From positions 3,412,501 to 3,476,500 of the forward strand of contig JAIVEN010000003.1 of NCBI GenBank assembly GCA_026686845.1: a stretch of DNA of 64,000 bases, given 5' to 3'. Every line of letters starts with the position of its first letter. The stretch's first letter is position 1. The notes beneath the pieces are model-generated. The model was not told the DNA's origin and searched no databases. It worked only from the letters and a program-made list of their open reading frames with translations. The position numbers and the translations under genes are program-made. Positions 50,498 through 61,605 of the stretch are shown in pieces. This DNA is from Adenanthera pavonina (lineage: Eukaryota > Streptophyta > Magnoliopsida > Fabales > Fabaceae).

Positions 50498-52166
50498 ATA
50501 GATCTGGATAAAATGTATATTTCTCCTTTTGGTTTGGAAATAAACACGTTGGAATAAAATGTAAATTTTTATTTTAGAAATTAAATTGTAAATTTTTTGT
50601 TAATTAAATTGTCATTGTATTACTAGAATTTATAATTTTTAATGTAATATATATTTTTTATATATAATTTTTTTAAAAAAATGCTGACTTTTGTTGGCAT
50701 TTATTTAAATAAATGCCAACAAAAACCTTTTTTTTTAAAAAGGAAAAGTTGGCGTTTGTATCTTTAAAAAAATGTTGGGTTTTGTTGGCATTTATTTAAA
50801 TAAATGCATGCCAACAAAAACTTTTTTTTTTAAAAAAAAGAAAAAGTTGGCGTTTGTGATACAAACACCAACTAAAGTATCTTTTTTAATTGGCATTTGT
50901 GTCAGAAATGCCAACTGAAGTACCCATTTAGTTGGCATTTTTAGCATAAACACTAACTAAAGTGTCCCTTTTAGTTGTGTTTCTGCACAAATCAACTAAA
51001 GTTCATTTTAATTGGCGTTTTACAAATGCCAATGAAAGTCCTCCCTTTTATTGGCGCTAGAATAGTTGGCATTTTTTAAATGCCAATAAAGGCAAAAAAT
51101 AAATGCCCACTATTCCTATTTTTGGTGTAGTGAATTACAGTCTAGTTACCTCAAGTTGCCCACACATACACAAAGGAACGGTAGGTCATCGGAGTACCAA
51201 CTACACAAGTACAAGAGAGATGCAACCAAGTAAATATATACTCCAAAACATGATATTAAACTCAAATCAAGTATTAAGACACTACTAAGTTCAATAAACT
51301 ACTTATTGCCACTTAAAGCATTTAAGTCCCAAATCCTTTATACTAAAGAATAGCCACTTACCAATAGATCCGGAGCTTCCAAACAACTTCTTGAAGAGCG
51401 AGAACCTCAACCAAGCAGGCTTACACTATACAAATTCACTAAATACCCGAATTATGAAATAACATAGACTCCTGTGACCCACAACTCGACAAACCAAGCA
51501 TGACCTTAGCAAAAACATAAGTCTAATTAAAAACCCAACACAACCATCCAAAGCAAAACCAAGCCCCACAAATTTGAATTTCATGAGAAACCCTAAGATT
51601 AAGGGTTAGGGTTTGTAGAAAGAACTTCACAAATACCCAAAATCCATTATCCAAAGCTTGAAAACACTGAATAACACTTTAATAGCACACTTGCACTTAT
51701 TTTAATAAGTGGAATCGCACCCAAAATGAAATCAAACCTTGAATCACAAAAATCACACCCAAACTTGTAGAAAAGAGAGGTAGGAATGGTAGAAATCTAA
51801 TATACCTACAAGATTTAAGCCTCAAAAACCCAAAAATATAGTCTTTCTTGCCGTAAATAGAAAACCCTAGCAGAGTTGTTGTGATCTCCTTCAAATTTCA
51901 CTGATCCAATGGGCTGCTTCATGTCTTATTTAAACAACTTTTGCAACTGGCACTGCAATGAGCTTATCCAGCGCTGCGGCAATAATCACTGCTGCCCACA
52001 AAACTCACAACTTCATAACTCAATTCTCACCATGACGCTGACGAGTCTGCCACGATGTGGACATTCTACTTCTTACTCCTATTTGCTCTATTTTTCCTAT
52101 CCTTCTTTGGTTCAGACCCTTTCAGTCCTACAAAATTCCAAGAATGCCCTTTCATGAGGCCACTTA

Positions 52167-54692
52167 TGTAACAACCTACTCCTATCAATCCCAAACTCGA
52201 CTCCCAAAACATCAAAACAGTGGAAAACTCTGAGTAGGATCAGAATCGTATGCAGCCATAGTGAGCTATAGTACAGCTGTAGCCTTAACCAGGTAGTAGC
52301 ACTTGATGCTGTGGCTGAGCTTCTGGCTCAGTGGCGCCCCTTGCTAAGTAAATTACAACTTTCCCGGGTGAACTTCCGACGCACACAACTTTGTGCTCCG
52401 ACGTTCGATTGACTTGATTCTAACTCCTACAAGCAATCTTGTCTCACTCTATCCATAGACACCGGTTTTACTCAATTCCATCTCTGTATAGAGATTTTGG
52501 AAATCCAACACCATTTTAGCTATTTTTGTCTAAAACTCACAACTTACCACCTTTATTTACCACCAAAGGCAATTTAACCCTCAAGGACCATTCAAAGAGG
52601 TCCTATTTGACTCAACCAACTTATCCAAGAGGGTCTCATCTCGGAGAAATCATTCCTCTAAGATTTGACTTTCTTGAGCCCTAAATTTTCATAATAGACT
52701 ATTTGCCCAAACTCACACACAAGGCCTAAAATCCCCTTTGCGCTCCCACATACTGCCATTCTGAAACACAGACACTTATTCCAACAATACTGACCTACAT
52801 AGAGGTCCAAGTCATCATTATACAAACACACTAAGACATGCATACATCCATATCACATCATCATTAATCTTATTACACATCATTCATCATCATCAACATT
52901 ATACAACCATTATCATCTCAGTATCATTGTCCTCATATCAATTACACACACTACCGTGACTTGAATATTCCCATCGCCGGAGAGGCTACAACTCGCTTGT
53001 CTTCTTCAGACTAGCATGAGAGCTTTCACCTAAAATGTTAGTTATGGGAGGGGGTATAAGACAAAGTCTCAATAACTAGGGACAACCACAAGCAACCTAT
53101 ATCATTTATTCACACAAATGTACATATGATATATGCAATGCAAAATGTAATGGAATGCATGTCTCTTTCATACATGGCTAGAACCATGGGTTAGCATCAT
53201 AATAGAACATTTTTAATAGGTGATTCCCTTCTAACAACAGGTGAAGGCTGATTCCGGGACATCACCAAACTCACCTCACACTAGTACACCCGGCCAAAGG
53301 TAACACTAATACCTGGACTGTGGCTTTCCTTCCCTTAGACTACTGCGAATTGGTAGTGGTTTAAGGAAGGTGCAATCCACTGCCACCTAGCTCTCCAGGC
53401 CATGGAAGAGGATTTAGCGGCAGAGATCCTTTCCTTATTTCACCATATCATATATCATTATATCATATCTCATCATCACCACCCAATCGACCTTTTCTCA
53501 CAATGCTCTTATGGTGATGATGTTTGTGCCATGTCATCCTGTATATATCACTATAAAATTATCATCATATTCATCATCATGATCATGCTAGCATGCTATG
53601 TACATGTGTAATATCATGTTTATCAACATCACATATCAATGACAGGAATCTAAATCCGTACCACATCTAGCTGTGTACATACCACGATATGTAGAAAAAT
53701 TACACATACACACACATAACAATATCTGGGTATGAATGGAAACATGTATATATAAATATATTTATAAATACAAATCAACAAATAACAAACAAACACAACA
53801 CCTGATTACCTTAAGTTATTAATATCACACACACGGATCCTACAAGCTTCTTGAATTGCCAACCATGACTTGCACTCCTCCGATCAACCAAACAATTACT
53901 ACAATACCAAAATGTCTTCAATTAACATATAGCATAATTATCTAAAATCCACAATTCAACCATCTAAGCTCTACCCAAGGTTCCAACAACATTTTCATGC
54001 ATCAGTAAACTCTAAATAACCATTCAAATCATAATCCACCCTATAGATTTTGAATTTTATGCTTCCTCTATAATTTCCAACCTAAGGTTCAACTCAAACT
54101 CATCACTATCCATCCAAAACTCGAATCCAAAGCTTCCTAGCACTAAACAATATCTCATTAATCACATTCCATCCATTTTAATTGGTAGGATTCGACCAAA
54201 ACCAGAAAACCAAACACATATCCAAAAATCCATTTGAAAACTAAAGAGAAAATGGAAAGGGAAGAGCAAAGTCACTTACCAACAATTAATCAAGCTTCAT
54301 AGGTTCTGAAATCACCTCCTAAGACTGGAATCTTAAAGCCTAGTAGAGCTTTCCATTTTCTACCTCTGATTCTTTCTGCTTTATCAACTAAAATGCTTCA
54401 AATTTATCAGAGTTTGGAGTTTGGCGCCGTGGCATGCGATAAGTTCACTACAGCGTGGAGCCCTATTGTCTAAAAAATTTAACCAAATTCTAGCTCGTTT
54501 GCGGTGGTGGCCCTGTGCTTCACTGCGGTGTGGAATGTTTCTACCTCCACTTTTATCTTCTCCCATTCTGGTTTCTCTAGTCTTGCACACATCATCAATT
54601 GTACTTCCCGTTAGCTAGAAACTAAATCTAGGATAATCTACTAAGAGTTGTTACAACTTACATGTCCAAAAGAGTAAGATCGGGTTGTTACA
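52167..54692 (-). mobile_element. Long LTR, 2.5 kb, minus orientation, probably solo
   Basis: In plus coordinates it starts TGTAACAACCTACTCC and ends GATCGGGTTGTTACA, so both ends carry the inverted decamer TGTAACAACC. It has no polyprotein. The flanking pentamers differ (ACTTA versus GAAAA), so no target duplication supports it; it may have formed by recombination between copies. Confidence 0.55.
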
Positions 54693-56190
54693 GAAAAGAC
54701 TTTATTACAAGAGACAAAACCCCCTTTGCTAATCTTTACACCTCGAAAGGATTTGTCTTCGGTTGTCAATTAGGGGATACCTCTTGGTGGTGATTACCAA
54801 AAAACAGTGTAGGCTTAACCCTTAAACCCATGATGAGATGGTATATTAAGCTTTATTTAATCTTGGCTAGGTCCACTCTATCATCACATTAATTACTCTA
54901 CCACAACTTGCCCTATTGAAAGTTGTGATATGGAGTATGAACAAGTGAAGTGAGTCATAGTCCTCTAGTTCTTAGATATTCAAAGTTGCTTTGTTATGTT
55001 CAAAGTACCAATTATGTTGTTACGTAAAAATTTGGTATTTTAATATCATATAATCTTTTTTTTTATATATATTTATCTGATTGTGTCAAATTCGAATGCT
55101 ATCGAGCCCAAATGGGGTAACTCTTGCAACATGATTTTTTTAATTCATAAGGCTTAAACTCAAAACTTTACTTAAGGGGTGTTGAGTCCCTTAGCACTCA
55201 ATTCAACCACTATTATTAATATAATATAATCTTTTTAGGCATAAATTTCTAACATATACAAGTCCAAATTAATGACACATTAGGGAGACCGACCAATTTA
55301 TTTTTAATAGCCACCGCATACAGCTAGGAATTCATCAAAGTGTTCACATTTTTGTGATGTATTTTATTAAATATTCGAGTAGCCTAAGCACTCTCTGTTT
55401 GGCAAGCATGTGGCTTTGCAATATGAGGTAATGACTTAATTGTTTCGCAATTACTGAATCGAAATTAATCCAATACAGTAAGTCATTCGAAGAGAATAGA
55501 TTGAACACATGTCTCCTCTCACATGTAGCAGCCATCATGGGAACGGAAATTTTGTTTTTCTCGCCGTCTAGTTTGAAAACTGGAGCTTGCTCGCAGTATA
55601 CGGCACAATATAAATTTCTATACGCAATATACGGCACCATTTGCCCCGAGTACGTCTGAACTATATATAGAAACTAACATTGTCCTCCTCCAATTATATA
55701 TTCTTTTTAAGTCCACCCTCCCTAAAATCTGCTTTTGTAAGTCAACCCATTCGAAAATTGAAAAGCGTGTCGATCCCAGGACATTCATAAATTGCATCGT
55801 CATCCTTTTCATAAATTGCTTTTTGGTCCTTACTGAAATCGAAAATGACAGGACAGGGTAGGGAGAGAAAGGCTCTGTTTTCCAATGCTTTGCCTTAACT
55901 GGGAGAGATATCGATTCAAAGTTTGTTACTTCTATTGTGATTGAATCATTTGCAATCAAACTATATTTTTAATTTTATTTTTATATAGGAAAATTGAAAA
56001 TATTTTTTTAATGTTTATATAATTTTTGACTGATTTTCAACTAATTCGATTTTGAAAATGCTGCTAGCACAATTAAAATCCAATTTGTTGACAATTGTTC
56101 TCATGTCCTTTTGTGTGGAAAGTCACAGATTTGATCGTCATGCGGGTGAATGTGGGGTGTGTGTGAGTTGTACATAAGTTACTCCTGTTG

Positions 56191-56229
<39 letters not shown>

Positions 56230-57014
56230 CTATTTTATGAGTGGGTTGTGCTTACCTGATCTTTCAATAAGTGTCTTCAATGGTCTGACAACTGAGACCT
56301 CTTCTTTAGCCTTGCTGTCAATGACGGGAAACTAGAAACAGAAAGCTATTCACATGTGAAATTATTGATGCTCAACAGAAGCTGCGCATGATACACTTCA
56401 TATCTGACCAGACTATGAAAGCCTATGATGAAGTTAGTGAAGATTTAGCAGTAGATAGTTCTTTTTTACTTTTCTTCTTCCTCTGATTTCCGGGACACCT
56501 TCCTTTTTATAATTTGATGGTGGTGCCTTGCTCTGTATACATATTTTTTTGATGCAATATAGTTTACCTTTTACGCAAAAAAAAAAAAGGAGCAGTGTCT
56601 CTTCAGTATTCATATATGTATTTCCATCGTAATAGAGTTGCAAATTACTATAACTAGTTGAATTCAGGCCTCATAAATCCTTGTTCCTATAATTAACTTT
56701 CTATTAAAAGGACGGAGACAGCTTATTATTCCCATAATAGCTAGTTTCATTATTTTTTGTCCAGAGCTCTTTAATCTCTCTCTGTGTTTTTTTAGCAGAA
56801 AAAATAAATGCACATGCAGGTCCACGATCAATCAATAAAAATCAATAACGGAGTTGGATCACTTTTATTCATGAGAAACCTTACTAGCCAGCCATTATCT
56901 CCCACACATAGGTCACATCACATGCAACTTAAAATAATCGTCACTGTCTTTTTCCTTTCTAATTTTTTTTTGGCCAACGTCACTTCCTTTCCATTCTCTC
57001 TGCCCTTTTTATTC
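54693..57014. other. Intergenic DNA upstream of CRK-C
   Basis: No gene that I can support. The minus-strand frames at 55344-55640 and 55618-55959 overlap and resemble no family I know. A (ATA/ATT)-type microsatellite lies at about 56191-56225. The last few hundred bases should hold the CRK-C promoter. Confidence 0.45.
56191..56225. repeat. (AAT)n microsatellite
   Basis: About eleven AAT trinucleotides in a row. Confidence 0.95.
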
Positions 57015-57020
57015 TATAAA
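57015..57020 (+). promoter_or_regulatory. Candidate TATA box of CRK-C
   Basis: TATAAA in the context attctataaaacatc, 87 bases before the start codon, which leaves room for a 5' UTR of about 55 bases. It is followed by pyrimidine-rich leader-like sequence. The distance is plausible but there is no transcript support. Confidence 0.5.
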
Positions 57021-57106
57021 ACATCAATTTCGATGCCATCTAATTCAAACACCATTACCTTTACCCCATTTTCTTATCCTTCTCATATATACCCCCATAT
57101 AGGCAG

Positions 57107-60100
57107 ATGTTTCAACCTACTAATCTCCTTCCCTTATTTACCTTCATATTCTGGTCTTGCTGGACTCTGAACAGCATCGTTTCCGACCCTCAGACCAATC
57201 TTCTGAACACCCGGTGCAACCCATCCGACAAGTTCGCCATTACCAACTTCTCCAACTTTAATGGCAACCTAAACGCAACGTTTCGAGACATCAGAGGGCA
57301 GATCAGTGACCATAACAAGCACTTCGCCACGGCACAGCAGGAAGGCAGTGGAGAAAACCCCGCTTCCACTCTTTTTCAGTGCAGAAACTACCTTTCCATT
57401 GCTGACTGTGTCGCGTGCTTCGACGTTGCCGCCATACAAATCCGAAGCTGCACCTCCACCATGGCCCCAGCTGCCATGGTTGTCTACGACGGTTGCTTCC
57501 TCAGGTACAACTAGCCTTCCAACTATAAAGCATCGATAAAAAAAAAAAAGACTTATCCCTATCAAATACACATTCGATGTAAAACGATTTGCATTTTATT
57601 TTGTGCACAGCGTATATCTATCCATAACATTTGTATTCACATATATCATTTTTACAGTAAAATAAGGTTATTCTGGTTTTTTTTGTGAAAGATTATTTTG
57701 GGTTTTAATGGTGAAACAAAAAAAAGTCTCATAGATATTTGTAGAAATATGAAACTTTGTCTTTATTTTTTGTTAAATGACATTTTTGTCTTAAGAAGAA
57801 AGAACAAAAATTTTATATATAATAAGCTGTTTAAGACATCTTACTCATATATATATATGTGATTTGTTTTAATATATATAATTATTTATAATACAATTTT
57901 TGGAACATTCAATGCACATTAATTTGGTGGCAAGAAAATTGACTTTTTTTTTTTATATATAGAATAGCGTCGAGATAAGATACCTATATATTGTGACATT
58001 ATTATTTTTCTCCAATTTATTCTACTCTAAGCAATGATTTCGTTTCTTTTATGAGTATATAAAATCTTTATATTAAAAGATTTTAATTTAACAATCTTAA
58101 TGGAAAAAATTGAGTCCCCTTTGAAAAATGAAATGATCAAATTAGAACAAAATTATTGATAAACTATGAAAATGAAACCTGAAATGCATGAGCCGGGTCA
58201 TGTTGGGTTTGGCCTCGGCCTTGTTCGTAAAATGCAACCTGTGTTCCGCCTTTCCTTAAAGATTTTTGCTTTTCTTCATTTCGTTTGGCTTGGCCTAGCC
58301 TGGACCGAAGTGATCGAGCATGATTGGACACGTTGGGCCACACATGTGCACACCCGTGGAAATTAAACAGATAGGGATGAAAATAAAATTTAAAGTTAGA
58401 AGATCAAGTTGGAACTAAATGAAGTTACATGATAAAAATGAGGTTTAAAATGAAATCATAGGACGAATTAGAACTAAAATGGAGTTAAGGGATGAGAATA
58501 AAATATCCTCCACTAAGATAACATGCTTGAAAATAATTGGGAGATAATGTTTAAATCATAGCTAGTGGACTTACATGCTGCATGCAAAGAATAGCTTGCT
58601 CTATATAGGCTTGAGTTGGATCTTGTTCCCTAAATAAATTTAAGGATATATAGCCCACCTCTTATAAAGTATTCATAATATTCAAAACTTATTAATCTAT
58701 TTACAATAAAAATTAATCAATTAATTTCCAAATTAAACTTATCAAAGTAATACAAAGGTGAAAAATTCATCCTCTCATTATATAGCTTGATTTATTATAC
58801 ACAGTTAAATCCATATTGAACTTGGAAAAATGATATGGGATACTTTACGGTGTGTTGAGGTACAACTACAACAATTTCACCGGTTTCTATACCGCATCTT
58901 GTGGGAATCAGACTATAGAAGAAGCCACTACATTTACTACAGCAGTGAAACAAATGCTAATGAATCTCCAAACAGCAACACCTACAATCCCTAGTTTCTT
59001 TGCAGCCACGAAGGTTCATGTTCCTTATAACGGTTCAACTATTTATGCCATTGCTCAATGCGTTGAAAGTGTCACAACAAATCAGTGCCTTAACTGCTTG
59101 AAGGTTTTATACAATACCGTGGAGATTTGTCTTCCCTATTCGGATGCTAGGGCTTTTGACTTTGGTTGTTTCATGAGATACTCCACCACTTCCTTCTTTC
59201 CTGATAATTATCAGACAATTGATATCACACCCATGGTCAAACAAGGTACAGTTCACTCAAAGATTTATCCTGCGGCTTTCTTTCATCCTTTTGTTTTTTT
59301 CGGTCCTAGCTTCAGTTTCAATCACGGCCAGTGAAGCTCCCCATAGTTTGAGAAACCACAAGTAAAAATGTTAGGGTGACAAGTTTATAATGGTTCTTTA
59401 GAGAAAACACAATGTTTGAAAATGATTATTTTTTGGTTTCTTGTCTTGCAGGTTCAAGCAATAAGGGAGCCATAATTGGTGGAGTTGTTGGAGGTGTAGC
59501 TATTGTTTTGATCCTCCTTGCATTGTTTGCCTGGGTTAGACGACCAAAAAGGAATAAGAGAGTTCCTACAGGTAAACAACTTGAAAAGTCTTCAACTACT
59601 GCATTTCGATTTGTAATTATTTAATGTGATGCTTTGGATTTCATATCCATGAAGGTTGAATCCCTGATTGGTTTTATTAATTTATCTAGAGACTTTGACT
59701 CTTGCATTTCCTTTAACAGGAGTCATAACTGGAGCAAATAAGTTAAAAGGCACAGTTACTTACAGTTATAACGATTTGATGTCTGCAACCAAGAATTTTA
59801 GTGAAGAAAATAAACTAGGAGAAGGAGGATTTGGGGTGGTATACAAGGTAACTTCAATTTGATTCTCAATATTATAATCTAAATCATATTCTAAAGCAAG
59901 GAGGTCTCTAAATGCATTTTATAGGGCACTTTGAAGTTCTCAATATTGTAGGAAGAACTTAGATTTGCAAATTAATTAACAAAGGTAGAACTTCTACTAA
60001 AGCTATCATGATTGAAATTCTTTATCATCATGAATAGGGCACTTTGAAGAATGGAAAAATCGTTGCAGTCAAGAAATTAAATTTATGCTTGGAGGAAGAT

Positions 60101-61605
60101 TTTGAAAGTGAGGTGAAGCTTATAAGTAATATTCATCATCGGAATCTTGTTCAGCTTTTGGGATATAGTAGTAAAGGCCATGACAGAATCCTTGTTTACG
60201 AATACATGAAAAACGGCAGTCTTGACGAATTCTTATTTGGTATTTTATGTCATCTGACTACAATATATTTATCTAAGCATTGGCTGTTTTGCTTCTTGAT
60301 AAGGTTATGACATGTGGGCATATTCTTTACTTAAAAACACATCACCAACTTATCAAATAATGGCTTACTCATATGTCTTAATTTTATTAGAGAACTTAAA
60401 AAGCATAGATATCAATTCCCTATTGTAACATTTTGAAAATTTTTTTTAATGTTTCGTCCTTCATTTTTTTTTTACTTTCCATAGTTTGTAAACTTGAGCA
60501 ACAGGTAAAAAGAAAGGTTTTCTCAATTGGAAGCAACGATATGATATAATTTTAGGAATAGCGAGAGGTTTGACTTATTTGCATGAAGAATTTCATGTTC
60601 GTATTATACATAGAGATATCAAGGCTAATAACATCCTCTTAGATGATGATCTACAACCTAAAATTTCTGATTTTGGGTTGGCTAGGCTTCTACCTGAGGA
60701 CAAATCACATCTTAGGACAAAAGTCATGGGAACATTGTAAGTCAAAATAACTACATTTGTTTAATTTTTTTTAGTTCAATAATATATAGTACATGAATTG
60801 TCTAATGTATTGATAACACACACATGCACACACATACTCCTATTTATTAGCTTTAATGCTGCAAAAAATATGCATCTATGTCAAACATGATGCAATGATT
60901 CATATTGCATGTTTATTTCAAATTTTCTTAGATCATAATATTTACATATCAGTTATCATACATTATGTTATATATTTGTCAGAGGATATACGGCACCGGA
61001 ATATGCAATTCATGGCCAATTATCAGAGAAGGCCGATATCTATAGCTATGGTGTTGTAGTCTTAGAAGTCATCAGTGGTCAAAGATGTAAAGAATTAAAA
61101 CTCAATATTGATGAAGAAGGCGCCTTCCTCCTTCAAAAAGTGAGAAATTTCCCATTACTATATTAAAAAGGCTTCTTCTTCTTCTTCTTCTTTTCTTTTG
61201 AGAAAATTTAGATGAGGTAAATTTTGTAACAGCAGAGCTTTTTTTTTTTCTTTATGAAAAGCTATTCCTTCTTTGTCAAAGAATCTAATCTAATAATAAA
61301 TATTTGAAAAACATAAATGTAACTGTTGTCATGTCATTTGTACCCATCTTCACTTTATTTATCTGACTTGATAGGCTTGGAAACTATATGAGAGAGGCAT
61401 GCACTTGGGATTGGTGGACAGTACCTTAGACGCTAATGATTATGATGCAGAAGAAGTGAAGAAAATCATAGAGATTGGTTTATTTTGCACCCAAGCATCT
61501 GCTGATATTAGGCCAATGATGTCTGAAGTAGTTGTTTTGCTCCAAAACAAGAATTTATTAGAGAACATAAGACCCACTATGCCTATCTTGATTGAAACTA
61601 ACTAG
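57107..61605 (+). CDS. CRK-C: cysteine-rich receptor-like Ser/Thr kinase, 8 exons, 617 aa
   Basis: Exons: 57107-57504, 58860-59245, 59452-59571, 59720-59847, 60038-60239, 60505-60736, 60983-61139 and 61375-61605; all GT-AG, phases as in CRK-A and CRK-B. A signal peptide leads to DUF26 motifs C92/C101/C104 and C200/C209/C212. The membrane helix is about 267-290. Kinase landmarks: GEGGFGVV, VAVK (Lys356), HRD (Asp449), DFG (Asp467), GYTAPEY. It is the most divergent of the three. The second DUF26 begins with a shortened stretch after RYNYNN, exon 5 is 12 bases shorter (four residues lost between the beta3 lysine and the alpha-C glutamate region), and the activation segment reads LRTKVMGT rather than LSTKFAGT. 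The frame is intact. Intron 4 contains a decoy copy of the exon 5 start. Confidence 0.92.

Larger units (their letters stand above)
47162..51132 (+). mobile_element. CACTA (En/Spm-type) transposon, 3.97 kb, carrying a host gene fragment
   Basis: The right end, reverse-complemented, starts CACTACACCAAAAATAGG. The left end reads TACTATGCCAAAAATATG, with the first C mutated. AAT flanks both ends (47159-47161 and 51133-51135), the 3-bp duplication expected for CACTA elements. Subterminal regions (47180-47380 and 50690-51110) carry many direct and inverted copies of ttggcattta/taaatgccaa and agttggtgttt. I found no TNP transposase. A leader-like pyrimidine-rich region (47450-47700) precedes gene-like pieces at 48573-48960 and 49927-50497. 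Confidence 0.88.
46325..52166 (-). mobile_element. Long-LTR copy in minus orientation, split by a CACTA element
   Basis: The parts 46325-47161 and 51133-52166 are collinear with 53020-54550 of the next copy; for example ttagttacctcaagttgccc at 51140 corresponds to gattaccttaagttatt at about 53805. The 47162-51132 interval is a separate DNA transposon. The long frames on either strand are not conserved between copies. Confidence 0.55.

Noticed and set aside
55344..55959. Two overlapping minus-strand frames as a two-exon gene
   Set aside because: They overlap each other, no splice signals link them, and the text resembles no family I know.
56808..57170. 120-aa frame overlapping the CRK-C start
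   Set aside because: It is in another frame, overlaps the leader and signal peptide, and has no homologue among the other CRK leaders.
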